From the NCBI GenBank assembly GCA_031409515.1, contig JANNXJ010000004.1, positions 1 through 64,000 on the forward strand: a DNA stretch of 64,000 bases. The letters are read 5' to 3'. This document shows, piece by piece, positions 14,214-22,810 of the stretch. The notes under the pieces are model-generated. The model searched no databases. It was not told the DNA's origin and saw nothing but the letters and a program-made list of their open reading frames with translations. Made by a program: the position numbers and the translations under genes. The DNA is from SHZI01 sp031409515. Its GTDB lineage: Bacteria > Pseudomonadota > Gammaproteobacteria > Steroidobacterales > GCA-2729495. Every line of letters begins with the position of its first letter. The first letter of the stretch is position 1.

Positions 14214-16000
14214 CGGGACTGCCTGGCCTCATCGCTGGCGTGGGGGTGCAGCAGCGTGAACTTCTGCATGTCCCAGGCCGCAGTGGGGCAGCGCTCGGCG
14301 CAGAGCCCGCAGTGCACGCAGAGGTCTTCGTCCTTGACCATGACCCGCCCGGTCTGGGGCAGGGGGCCGGAGACAAAGAGGTCCTGGGTAACGTTGGGCG
14401 CCGGTGCCGTCAGCCTGCCGCGCAGCTCTGCCTCGGTGCCGGACGGCGTCATCGTCAGACAGTCCACCGGACAGATATCGATGCACGCGTCGCACTCGAT
14501 GCACAGCTTGTCGGTAAACACGGTCTGGACGTCGCAGTTCAGGCAACGCTCGACTTCCTCGGCAAACTGCTCCGCGGTAAAGCCCAGTTCCACCTCGATA
14601 TTCAGCTTCTGAAAGCGCTCCTTGAGCCCCACATGCGGCATCAACCGGCGCTCAGCGCTGTTGTAGTTATTGCTGTAGGCCCACTCGTGCATGCCCATCT
14701 TCGAGGTCTGCAGATTCATGCCGTCAGGCAGCCGGTCTGCTACGGCCTCGCCCTGGCAGTGCTTGTGGATCGAAATGGCGGCCTGGTGACCGTGCTCGAC
14801 GGCCCAGATGATGTTCTTGGGACCGAAGGCGGAGTCGCCCCCAAAAAAGACGCCGGGGCGGGTGGATTCAAAGGTTTTCTCGCCGATCTTCGGCACGTCC
14901 CACTTGTCGAACTCGATACCCAGGTCCCGCTCGACCCAGGGAAAAGCATTTTCCTGGCCGACGGCGACGACGATGTCGTCGGCAGGGAGCATCTCCTCGC
15001 CGAGGATGCGTTCTGCCGTGATCCGGCCGCTGGCGTCGAAGTCGTATTCCATGACATCGAAGAGCATGCCCCGGAGCTTGCCGCCCTCGGTGACAAAGGC
15101 CTTCGGGGAGCGGTTGATGACGATCTCCACCTGCTCTTCTTCCGCATCATCCAGCTCCCAGACGGAAGCCTTGAAGAACTGCCGGGGCTTTCTCGCCATC
15201 ACCTTGACGCTCTTTGCGCCCAGGCGGAGCGAGGTGCGGCAGCAATCCATCGCCGTGTTGCCCACGCCGATGATCAGCACCTTCTCGCCGATGGTCTTGA
15301 TGTGTTCGAAGGCCACGGCTTCGAGCCAGTCGATGCCGATATGCACGCGGGCTGCGTCGTCGTAGCGGCCGGGCAGCTTCAGCTCCTTACCCTTCGGGGC
15401 GCCGGTGCCCACAAAAATCGCGTCGAAGCCTTCAGCCAGCAGGAGCTTCATGCTCTGGATGCGATGGCCTGTCTTGAGTTCGGCACCCATGCCGACGATG
15501 TCGTCGATTTCCCGGTCGAGCACTTCCGCCGGCAGGCGGAAGGAGGGAATGTTGGAGCGCATCAGCCCCCCCGGCACCTGCAGGCCCTCAAAGATGACCA
15601 CCTCATAGCCGAGAGGCAGCAGGTCGTTGGCAACCGTCAGTGACGCAGGGCCCGCACCCACGCAGGCCACCCGCTTGCCGTTCTTCTGCGCCGGCGCCTT
15701 GGGCAGCCGGTCTGTGTAATCGTCGGCCAGATCCGCCGCCACCCGCTTCAGGCGACAGATAGCCACCGGCTTGTCCTCGACACGCCCCCGGCGGCAGGCC
15801 GGCTCGCAGGGCCGGTCACAGACCCGCCCAAGAATGCCGGGGAAGACGTTGGACTCCCGGTTCAGCAGGAAAGCTTCGGTGTACTGGCCCTGGGCGATCA
15901 GCCGGATGTAGCCCGGCACATCGGTGTGCGCCGGGCAGGCCCACTGGCAGTCGACAACCTTGTGAAAGTAGTCCGGATTCCTGGTATCGGTCGGCTGCAT
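14210..16000 (-). CDS. korC: FAD/NAD(P)-dependent iron-sulfur oxidoreductase of the Kor complex (KorC type)
   Basis: 596 residues resembling the glutamate-synthase small subunit fused to a ferredoxin tail. N-terminal Cys cluster: 'CQWACPAH', 'GRVCDRPCEPACRRG' (residues ~18-80). Dinucleotide folds: 'VACVGAGPASLTVAND' and 'KVLIIGVGNTAMDCCR'. C-terminal [4Fe-4S] motifs: 'CIECDACIDICPVDCL' and 'CVHCGLCAERCP'. It is the first gene of the operon and overlaps korA by 4 nt. By analogy with KorC of aromatic-degrading betaproteobacteria it would couple oxoacid oxidation to NAD(P) reduction, or run ferredoxin-like electron transfer. A TATAAT box lies about 70 nt upstream. Confidence 0.88.
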   Translation of the reverse strand: MQPTDTRNPDYFHKVVDCQWACPAHTDVPGYIRLIAQGQYTEAFLLNRESNVFPGILGRVCDRPCEPACRRGRVEDKPVAICRLKRVAADLADDYTDRLPKAPAQKNGKRVACVGAGPASLTVANDLLPLGYEVVIFEGLQVPGGLMRSNIPSFRLPAEVLDREIDDIVGMGAELKTGHRIQSMKLLLAEGFDAIFVGTGAPKGKELKLPGRYDDAARVHIGIDWLEAVAFEHIKTIGEKVLIIGVGNTAMDCCRTSLRLGAKSVKVMARKPRQFFKASVWELDDAEEEQVEIVINRSPKAFVTEGGKLRGMLFDVMEYDFDASGRITAERILGEEMLPADDIVVAVGQENAFPWVERDLGIEFDKWDVPKIGEKTFESTRPGVFFGGDSAFGPKNIIWAVEHGHQAAISIHKHCQGEAVADRLPDGMNLQTSKMGMHEWAYSNNYNSAERRLMPHVGLKERFQKLNIEVELGFTAEQFAEEVERCLNCDVQTVFTDKLCIECDACIDICPVDCLTMTPSGTEAELRGRLTAPAPNVTQDLFVSGPLPQTGRVMVKDEDLCVHCGLCAERCPTAAWDMQKFTLLHPHASDEARQSR

Positions 16001-16069
16001 GGGGCTCTGGATCTGCTCGGCAACGGGTCAGAAAGGATCGGGGCGACGACCCCACCAAAAGTCGCAGGG

Positions 16070-16097
16070 ATTATACATAGCCGGTCCCTGCGGCAAA
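16070..16097 (-). promoter_or_regulatory. Probable sigma-70 promoter of the kor operon
   Basis: On the minus strand a perfect TATAAT (-10; plus-strand ATTATA at 16070-16075) is preceded by a weak -35-like TTTGCC 16 nt further up. Transcription would begin near 16062, giving a ~60-nt leader before the korC ATG. The -35 match is poor, so an activator may be needed. Confidence 0.5.
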
Positions 16098-16143
16098 TCG
16101 TCTGTTGACGCCGCCCCTGTCTTAAGTGAAACAATGCGGCGCG

Positions 16144-17223
16144 ATGAGCACAGCAGTCCCTGAAGGCCCTCCGCCCGAGCGCTACGCCGCCCTCGCCCTG
16201 CAGCTGACGACGGCCTGCATTAACGACTGTGCCGACCGGGCAGCGGCCAGGGCGCGCATGGCCGGGAACCTGGCCCGGGTCGGGGCCTCGGTGGCCGCGA
16301 GCAAGGCCTTCATCCGGCAGTTCAGCGGCATTGACGTGAAACTGGTCGTGCTGCCCGAGTACTTCCTCACGGGCTTCCCGCTGGGCGAGTCGGTCCCGGT
16401 CTGGCGGGACAAGGCCGCGCTCCAGATCGACGGCTCTGAATACCAGGCCCTGGCGGACATCGCCTCCCGGTCAGACGTCTATCTGGCGGGCAATGCCTAC
16501 GAAGTGGACCCCCACTTCCCGGAACTCTATTTTCAGACCTGCTTCATCATCGCCCCGAACCGGGAGACGGTGCTGCGCTACCGCCGGATGATTTCCCTCT
16601 CCGGGCCCACCCCCTATGACGTCTGGGACAAATACCTGGAAATCTATGGCCTGGACGGCGTCTTCCCGGTGGCTGACACGCCGATTGGCCGCCTCGCCGC
16701 GATTGCCTCGGAGGAAATCCAGTACCCGGAGATTGCCCGCATGGGGGCCATGCGCGGCGCAGAAATCTTCATCCACCCCTCCAGCGAGGTCGGCAGCCCC
16801 TCCGTCGCGCCGAAGGAGCTCGGGCGCCGCGCCCGGGCGGCGGAGAACATCGCCTATGTCGTGTCAGCCAATTCGGCGGCGCTCACCGGCACTGCGCTGC
16901 CGGCGGAGTCCACCACGGGCATGTCCAAGGTCGTCGACTACTACGGCCAGATCCTGGCCGAAGCGGCCCCGGGCGGCGAGTCCATGGTGGCCTATGCCAC
17001 GATCGACCTGGGAGCACTGCGGGCTTGCCGGAGGAAAACCGGGCTGTCGAACGTGCTGTCGCGTCAGCCCTTGCAGGCCTACGCGGAGAGCTACCGACAG
17101 ACGGTGATTCGGCCCGCGAACCTGCTGCTGGATGGCGGCACGGCGCGCGAGCCCGAACGGCGGGAGTTCACGGAGTGGCAGCGGGCGGATATCGAGCGGC
17201 TGGTAAAGCGCGGCGTTCTCTAA
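16144..17223 (+). CDS. Nitrilase-fold protein with a degenerate catalytic triad
   Basis: 359 residues of the carbon-nitrogen hydrolase superfamily. The catalytic Glu region is kept ('VVLPEYFLTGFPLGE'). The Lys region reads 'LRYRRMISLSG', with Arg where YRK is usual. The Cys motif (normally C.D..FPE) reads 'ASEEIQYPEIARMGAMRGAEIFIHPSS', where Ser occupies the nucleophile position. The scaffold motifs around these sites are intact, so the fold is secure, but ordinary nitrilase/amidase chemistry is doubtful. It may be a non-hydrolytic or Ser-dependent subfamily. The ATG at 16144 lacks a clear ribosome site; a GTG at 16126 is an alternative. It is divergent from the kor operon. Confidence 0.85.
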   Translation: MSTAVPEGPPPERYAALALQLTTACINDCADRAAARARMAGNLARVGASVAASKAFIRQFSGIDVKLVVLPEYFLTGFPLGESVPVWRDKAALQIDGSEYQALADIASRSDVYLAGNAYEVDPHFPELYFQTCFIIAPNRETVLRYRRMISLSGPTPYDVWDKYLEIYGLDGVFPVADTPIGRLAAIASEEIQYPEIARMGAMRGAEIFIHPSSEVGSPSVAPKELGRRARAAENIAYVVSANSAALTGTALPAESTTGMSKVVDYYGQILAEAAPGGESMVAYATIDLGALRACRRKTGLSNVLSRQPLQAYAESYRQTVIRPANLLLDGGTAREPERREFTEWQRADIERLVKRGVL

Positions 17224-17242
17224 ACCGAAGCCCACAAAACAA

Positions 17243-17264
17243 GAAGCCCGCCGAAGCGGGCTTC
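17243..17264 (-). terminator. Terminator hairpin after the VPLPA-CTERM gene
   Basis: GAAGCCCGC (17243-17251) pairs with GCGGGCTTC (17256-17264) around a 4-nt loop. On the minus strand it is followed by TTGTTTTG, so it works best for the VPLPA-CTERM gene. It may also end the nitrilase-fold transcript coming the other way. Confidence 0.75.
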
Positions 17265-17301
17265 CTGATGCAGCCGTTTCCGGGTGCAGCTGAGCGTTGC
17301 G

Positions 17302-17976
17302 TCAGGCGGCGATCTTCCGCCGTACGAGGGCGAGTACGCCAAAGGCCGAGCCAAACAACCAGACCGCAGCCGGGACAGGAACGACCTCGATACTGGCGGC
17401 GTTCCCGCCGAACCAGGCGCTGGTTACGAGTCCCGCGCCAGGGTCGACATCCGAAAACCCTGCCACGTGGGCCGCGAAGAAGTAGTTCCCCTGAAAGCCA
17501 CCGCCATTGTTCGTCGTGTAGTCGGTGAGGACGTCTCCCGAGATCCCGCTGATATAAAAGGTCAGCGTTGGATTCTGCCGACTACCTCCGTTGCCGTTGG
17601 GGGTCAGCTCATAGCTACCGAAGCCGTCCGCATTTCCGGTCCCGACGGACCAGCCTGTGGGCAAGCCAGTGACTGCGGCGATCACGTTGGCCGGCATCGG
17701 GTTCGTGGTGTTAAAAGCAAAATTCTGAATGCCGAAGTTGGAAACTGCGAGGCTGGTCAGTGGCGACAGGACGGTGACATCGAAGCGGATCGCGGCCACA
17801 TCGGTCAGGTAAGTGGCGTCCGAAATAGTGACCTTCAGGTAGTCGTTGACGCCATCGGGCAAGAGGGGGTTCACGTTGCTCTGATCCAGGAAGTAGGAGA
17901 CCGAGGCGGCGTTGGTGACGCCTGCGGCGAACAGGGTCAGGGTGGCAAGAGCCAGTCTGGCTGACGACTTGTGCAT
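17302..17976 (-). CDS. Secreted protein with VPLPA-type C-terminal sorting signal (PEP-CTERM family)
   Basis: 224 residues. It has an N-terminal signal peptide (MHKSSARLALATLTLFAAGVTNA), then a Thr/Ser/Asn/Gly-rich beta-type body with no recognisable catalytic motif. It ends with the tripartite sorting signal 'VPVPAAVWLFGS', a hydrophobic helix and a basic tail (VRRKIAA). In this family an exosortase removes the tail and moves the protein to the cell surface, often in biofilm-forming species; no exosortase lies in this window. The ATG at 17976 has GGGGAAA about 7 nt upstream; a TTG further up is less likely. A terminator follows. Confidence 0.88.
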   Translation of the reverse strand: MHKSSARLALATLTLFAAGVTNAASVSYFLDQSNVNPLLPDGVNDYLKVTISDATYLTDVAAIRFDVTVLSPLTSLAVSNFGIQNFAFNTTNPMPANVIAAVTGLPTGWSVGTGNADGFGSYELTPNGNGGSRQNPTLTFYISGISGDVLTDYTTNNGGGFQGNYFFAAHVAGFSDVDPGAGLVTSAWFGGNAASIEVVPVPAAVWLFGSAFGVLALVRRKIAA

Positions 17977-18160
17977 GGTCGATTTCCCCAAAAAGACGAC
18001 TTAGTTTTGTATTCTTGGACGGGTCAAAGCGCCCGACTTGGGAGCATTTATCAGCCCCCCACGCCGTGATGTCAAACCTTTCTTTGCTGCGTTCGCAGCG
18101 GCACCTTTGTCGGACCCTGCGTTCTGTCAAATCCCCAGCGTTTGTAAGGCCTGAGGAACC

Positions 18161-19924
18161 TCAGCCCGGCGCATTCCCAGACAGCACCCCGCGCTGCAAA
18201 AGAGCCCGCTGCTCCGGGTTGCGCAACAACTTCGGCACCTTGACCTGATTGGCGTTGATGCCGGCGGCCTGCTCCCGCTGCAGCGCTAATAACCGCTCGA
18301 AGGTCCCTGACTGAACGAGGCGCAGATCCACAGAATCGAGTCGGCCGTTGGCGCGGCCCAGCGTTGCATAGGATAGATTCTCAATCGCGAGCAGCGCGTC
18401 GAGGCGCGCCGCTAGCGGTGCAACACCCGCTACGGTCGCTGTGGCTGACAGCTCCGCATAAGCCACATAGCGGTAGGGCAGCGTGCCGATCTCGGGCCAG
18501 ATCGTGAAATCGATAAGCCCCGTCTCGCCACCCAGCTGCTCCCGTGCCAGCTGATTGAAGGCGTTGCGGAAATGCTGCTCGGTCGTCTTCTCGCCGACCA
18601 GGTCCACGACGTTGCCGCGCCGGTAATCGAACTCGAAGACCGGTGTGGTGCCGGCCATGTCGACAATCCGCACCACGTCACCAAGCCGGTAGCGGTACAA
18701 CCCGGCCTGGTTCGTGATCAGCACTTCGTAAGACTGGCCAACCACCAATGCACCCATGGCCACAGCCCGGGGACTGGCCACATCCAGTTCGCTCACTGGC
18801 AGGAACTCGAAGTACACGGCGCCCAACGCCAGCGCGTAGCGCTCCGGCGCATCGCCCCACAGGTTGATGCCCACCATGCCTTCGGTCGCGCCGAAGCAGG
18901 TGGTGTAGAGGACCGGGCCCGGGCCGGCCAGCGCGCGGAGGCGCGGCACGCTGACGGCAAAGGCGCCGCTCACCACCGAGCTCAGCACCTTGAGTTGCGG
19001 CCAGAGGCGGGTCATGCGCCCCGCGGAATCCCGGGCCAGCTCCTGCGCCACGACCCTGGCCCGCTCGGGAGCCGGCGGCAGCAGCCCGGTCAGCACCGCA
19101 CGCTCTTCGTCAGTCAGGACGAGGTCGGTGGCCAGTCCACCGTTGGCCATATCCCGCACCAGGTCCGCTCCCCGGCGTTCGATCAGGCCCATCCAGCTCA
19201 CTATGTGGCTGCAATAGATGGCCTCGATGCAGCCGAGATCCGGGGCCCGCAGGGCAAACAGGGCGTGCAGGTACAGCGCGGTCGGGTAGTCCTGCACCGT
19301 CAGTACCTCGGCGGGAAACACCCAGAACGGGGGCGCCAGTTTCAGGATGCGGCGGATTCCGGCGCCACTCGGATTGCCCACTGGAATCCCCGCCGCGGTC
19401 TCGCGGCCGGGCCGGCTGGCCACCATCAGGGTGGCCGTCGGCTGGCGAAAGCCAAGGCCCGGCGTGCACGCTGCCCGGGCTGCGGGGGTCAGCAGCGCGA
19501 TGAACAGGAGCGCTGCGTTCTGCTGGCGCAGCGTGACCGGAAACAACTTGGGGTCACCGGTCGTGCCGGAGGTGCTGACGAACATGCGCGGCCGGCCGGG
19601 AAACATGACGTCGTTGGCGCCATTAGCCATGCGCTCGAAGGGTTCACGAAAATCGTCGTAGGTGGCGACAGGCAGGGCGCGGGCGTAAGCCGCGTCAACA
19701 TCAGCTGCACGGGCCAGCCCGGCAAAGTCGTGGCGCTGCCCGAATTCGCTGGCGGCGTTGCGCTTCAGGATCAGGCGCAGCGTGGCGGCATTGACGTCGG
19801 GGCCGTGGGCCAGCCGGCGGCGAAAACGCCCCAGGGCCAGTCGACACCCCCACTCCCAGCCACGCAGCAGGAGCCAGTACCCTGGCAGGGAGCGGTTGGG
19901 GCGCGATTCTTCGGGACTCCGCAT
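18161..19924 (-). CDS. GH3 auxin-responsive-promoter family protein (acyl-adenylase fold)
   Basis: 587 residues related to GH3 proteins, which join carboxylic acids to amino acids through an acyl-adenylate. The ATP/AMP motif 'FVSTSGTTGDPKLFPVT' is intact near residue 115. The later segments 'YTTCFGATEGMVGINLWG' and 'GLYRYRLGDVVRIV' are also typical. The substrate of bacterial members is generally unknown, and there is no auxin implication here. It is followed 185 nt later by the VPLPA-CTERM gene on the same strand and preceded by an SDR gene whose end is 31 nt from this start. Confidence 0.88.
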   Translation of the reverse strand: MRSPEESRPNRSLPGYWLLLRGWEWGCRLALGRFRRRLAHGPDVNAATLRLILKRNAASEFGQRHDFAGLARAADVDAAYARALPVATYDDFREPFERMANGANDVMFPGRPRMFVSTSGTTGDPKLFPVTLRQQNAALLFIALLTPAARAACTPGLGFRQPTATLMVASRPGRETAAGIPVGNPSGAGIRRILKLAPPFWVFPAEVLTVQDYPTALYLHALFALRAPDLGCIEAIYCSHIVSWMGLIERRGADLVRDMANGGLATDLVLTDEERAVLTGLLPPAPERARVVAQELARDSAGRMTRLWPQLKVLSSVVSGAFAVSVPRLRALAGPGPVLYTTCFGATEGMVGINLWGDAPERYALALGAVYFEFLPVSELDVASPRAVAMGALVVGQSYEVLITNQAGLYRYRLGDVVRIVDMAGTTPVFEFDYRRGNVVDLVGEKTTEQHFRNAFNQLAREQLGGETGLIDFTIWPEIGTLPYRYVAYAELSATATVAGVAPLAARLDALLAIENLSYATLGRANGRLDSVDLRLVQSGTFERLLALQREQAAGINANQVKVPKLLRNPEQRALLQRGVLSGNAPG

Positions 19925-19955
19925 CAGGCGGAGATTCTAGCGGGCGGGCCCCGGT

Positions 19956-20747
19956 TCAGTTGGCGGGAATCGACCAGAACCGCGTCCGGTCCGGATCAAA
20001 CGCGTGGTAAACCTTGCCGATGGACCGGGGATCATCCAGTGCCTGCACCGTCAACGCAGCCAGGTCGGCGCGGCGGATCCAGCTCATGGACTGCGTGTCT
20101 TCCGTCAGGTAGGCCCGGCCCTGGGCTTCCTTGTCCAGCAGTCCGCCCGGACGAATGATCGTGTACTCAAGGCCACTGGTTTTCAGGTAATCCTCGGCCT
20201 TGGTCTTGTCCGGGATCACGTTCCGCAGGAAATAGCGCGCGATCGCCGGTGCGGCGTCAATGGACTCGCCGGCGCCGATTACCGTCACCAGAATAAAGCG
20301 GGGGACGCCGGCAAACCGCGCTGCATCGACGGCATTGCGATTCCCGTCAAAGTCGGGCCGCGGCCCCTCCAGGCTGGTTCCGCCGAGTGTGGAGATAATG
20401 GCGCGGAAGCCGCCCCCGGCGGGGGCCGCCGCCAGGGCAGCCGTCAGGTCTGCAGGGTTCATCGCGTCACCGCGGACGATCCGGGCCCCCAGGGCCTCGG
20501 CAGCGCTGGCGTCCGAGGCAGGCCGGACCAGGACAACCACGTCCTCGCCCCGCGCACGCAGCACCCGGACGATCTCCAGGCCCGCAGCCCGGTTACCGCC
20601 AATCACCAGTACCGAGCCCACTCCGGGGATGGCAGACACCGGGTTCAGTTCGGCCTTCGGCCTGTCCCCCTCCATGCCGGAAATCCCCACCCAGGCAACC
20701 AACACCAGGAGCAGGCCAAGGAAGATCGTCAGTTTTGGAAATTTCAT
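19956..20747 (-). CDS. Membrane-anchored NAD(P)-binding SDR/NmrA-like protein
   Basis: 263 residues. An N-terminal hydrophobic segment (MKFPKLTIFLGLLLVLVAWVG) anchors or exports the protein. It is followed by an atypical short-chain dehydrogenase domain with a Rossmann motif ('GSVLVIGGNRAAGLEIVRVLRA') and the typical 'IISTLGG ... VDAARFAGVPRFILVTVIGAGES' stretch. A Tyr-x3-Lys pair is not obvious, so it may be a regulator or NADPH-binding protein rather than an oxidoreductase. The ATG at 20747 was chosen; another at 20789 would add 14 residues. It is divergent from the sco1-like gene. Confidence 0.8.
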   Translation of the reverse strand: MKFPKLTIFLGLLLVLVAWVGISGMEGDRPKAELNPVSAIPGVGSVLVIGGNRAAGLEIVRVLRARGEDVVVLVRPASDASAAEALGARIVRGDAMNPADLTAALAAAPAGGGFRAIISTLGGTSLEGPRPDFDGNRNAVDAARFAGVPRFILVTVIGAGESIDAAPAIARYFLRNVIPDKTKAEDYLKTSGLEYTIIRPGGLLDKEAQGRAYLTEDTQSMSWIRRADLAALTVQALDDPRSIGKVYHAFDPDRTRFWSIPAN

Positions 20748-20826
20748 GCGGTACTTTCTGCGGGTGAGCTCGCTCTCGGATACAAGCATACAGCGCGATA
20801 GGATGGAGGCCTAAAGGAGAGAGAAC

Positions 20827-21450
20827 TTGTCCCGGCGAGTGTGGATGACGCTGTTGCTGCTCGCCGCCGGTCTCGGCGGCATCGTTTTCGGCCGCCTGTT
20901 CTTTGCGCCGGTACCGGTGAACCCACCCGTTCTGGAGTCCGGCACCTGGCTGTCGCCACCGCGAGCACTCCCCTCCTTCGCACTGATCGACCAGGAGGGG
21001 AAGGCCGCCGGGCCGGAACGTCTCCAGGGGCGCTGGACGCTGGTCTTCTTCGGCTTTAGCCATTGCCCGGAGGCCTGCCCGACGACGCTTGCCTTGCTGG
21101 GGACAGTGCGCCGCGAACTCGCCACGACGCTACCGGCGGCAAAAGTCCCCGCAGTACTTCTGATCAGCGTCGACCCGGAGCGCGACACGCCCGCGGTGCT
21201 GAAAGCCTATCTGGCGGGCTTCGACCCGAGCTTCACCGGCTTGACCGGTGATCCTCCGGCCGTGCGGGCCTTTGCCAAAGCGCTCGGCGTGCCCTACCGG
21301 AAGATCCCGATGGACGGTGACTACATGATGGATCACAGCACGGCGATCATGCTGGTGGCTCCGGACGGTCAGCTGGCGGCGCTCTTTACAGGACCCCATG
21401 TCGCAGACGTGCTGCTCAGAGATGTGCGCAGCAGTCTCGGGATGAACTAG
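20827..21450 (+). CDS. Sco1/SenC family copper-chaperone protein
   Basis: 207 residues. The start is a TTG at 20827, decided by a strong AAGGAGAG ribosome site 6-7 nt upstream. An N-terminal membrane anchor (VWMTLLLLAAGLGGIVFG) precedes a thioredoxin-like domain. Copper ligands are intact: CxxxC in 'GFSHCPEACPTTL' and the distal His in 'MMDHSTAIMLV'. Sco proteins deliver copper to the CuA site of cytochrome c oxidase or act in thiol redox control; no oxidase genes are nearby. Its stop overlaps the stop of the convergent dihydroorotase gene. Confidence 0.92.
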   Translation: MSRRVWMTLLLLAAGLGGIVFGRLFFAPVPVNPPVLESGTWLSPPRALPSFALIDQEGKAAGPERLQGRWTLVFFGFSHCPEACPTTLALLGTVRRELATTLPAAKVPAVLLISVDPERDTPAVLKAYLAGFDPSFTGLTGDPPAVRAFAKALGVPYRKIPMDGDYMMDHSTAIMLVAPDGQLAALFTGPHVADVLLRDVRSSLGMN

Positions 21451-22802
21451 CGCCCGCCACAATCCAGGCGCTGGCCAGCGACTGCTTCGGTAACCCTGCC
21501 ATTCTCGTAGGCCACGACGCCGTTCACGACCGTCGTGTGAATCGAGGAGCGGAACGTGGTGCCCTCGACGGGGGACCAGCCGCACTTGGACAGCACGTCC
21601 TCCCGACGCACGGTGGTTGGTGACCGGTGATCGATGAGCACCAGGTCGGCAAAGTAGCCTTCCCGGATGTAGCCCCGATCCTTGATGGCAAAGAGGTCAG
21701 CCACGCGGTGACTGGTCTTCTCCACGATGAGCTCCAGCGGCAGGGTGCCGTCATGCACGTGCTCCAGCAGCATCAGCAGAGCGTGCTGGACCAGTGGCAT
21801 TCCGGACGGCGCCTGGAAGTACTTCTCGCCCTTTTCAGCCAGCGTGTGCGGCGCGTGATCCGTGGCGATGACGGCGAGCCGCCCGTCCACCAGGCCGGCC
21901 AGCAAGGCTTTACGGTCCGCCGCGGTCTTGATCGCCGGATTGCACTTGATCAGAGCTCCCCTGGCCGCGTAGTCCCGCTCATCAAAATGGAGCATGTGCA
22001 CGCACACTTCCGCCGTGATCCGCTTGCTGCCCAGCGGGCCGTTCAGCGGCCCCGGCTCGAAGAGCTCCAGCTCCCGGGCGGTGGTCAGATGGAGGACGTG
22101 CAGGCGGGTGTTGTGGCGCTTCGCCAGCGTGGTGGCGAGGACTGTGGACTTATAGCAGGCCTCCGCCGAACGGATCAGCGGATGCGCCGAAAACGGCACG
22201 TCTTCACCATATTGCTGACGGTACCGTTCCTCGTTCACCCTGATGGTCGGCGTGTCCTCGCAGTGAGTGGCGATGAGCGTGGGACATTCAGCGAAGATCA
22301 GCTCCAGGGTCCCGGGATCATCCACCAGCAGGTTGCCGGTGGAGGCCCCCATGAACACCTTGACGCCGCAGCAGTCCCCGGGCTGCAGCGCGCGGATCTC
22401 GTCCAGGTTGTCGTTGGCGGCCCCGAAGTAGAAGGAAAAGTTGGCTTTCGCCCGGCCGCGGGCCAGCCGGTACTTGTCCATGAGCACGGCGCGGCTGGTC
22501 GCATTCGGAATCGTGTTCGGCATGTCCATGAAGCTGGTGATGCCACCTGCTACGGCGGCAGCAGATTCCGTGGCGAGGTCGCCCTTGTGGGTCAGGCCCG
22601 GTTCGCGAAAATGCACCTGATCGTCGATGAACCCTGGCAGAAGGTACTTGCCACCGGCGTCGATGATCCGGTCGACCCGGCCGGCCGGAATTTCCCGGGC
22701 GATCTTCTCGATGCGTCCGCGGCGCACCAGCACGTCGCCGGGCGTGACCCGGCCGTCGTTGCAAATCAGTGCGTTGGTAAGCAGCAGGCTCTGGTCGGGC
22801 AT
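21447..22802 (-). CDS. pyrC: Dihydroorotase (amidohydrolase family)
   Basis: 451 residues. It catalyses the reversible cyclisation of carbamoyl-aspartate to dihydroorotate in pyrimidine synthesis. Class I features: 'LPGFIDDQVHFREPGLTHKGDLATES', 'VAGGITSFMDMPNT', and the later 'IATDHAPHTLAEK' with the metal/catalytic Asp and His. The usual HxH metal motif (HVHLREPG) reads QVH here; this variant occurs in the Bacteroidetes-like branch of the family, as I recall. Allantoinase or another cyclic amidase is the main alternative. It lies 8 nt after pip on the same strand, so the two are probably co-transcribed. Confidence 0.85.
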   Translation of the reverse strand: MPDQSLLLTNALICNDGRVTPGDVLVRRGRIEKIAREIPAGRVDRIIDAGGKYLLPGFIDDQVHFREPGLTHKGDLATESAAAVAGGITSFMDMPNTIPNATSRAVLMDKYRLARGRAKANFSFYFGAANDNLDEIRALQPGDCCGVKVFMGASTGNLLVDDPGTLELIFAECPTLIATHCEDTPTIRVNEERYRQQYGEDVPFSAHPLIRSAEACYKSTVLATTLAKRHNTRLHVLHLTTARELELFEPGPLNGPLGSKRITAEVCVHMLHFDERDYAARGALIKCNPAIKTAADRKALLAGLVDGRLAVIATDHAPHTLAEKGEKYFQAPSGMPLVQHALLMLLEHVHDGTLPLELIVEKTSHRVADLFAIKDRGYIREGYFADLVLIDHRSPTTVRREDVLSKCGWSPVEGTTFRSSIHTTVVNGVVAYENGRVTEAVAGQRLDCGGR

Positions 22803-22810
22803 CGGTCAGT

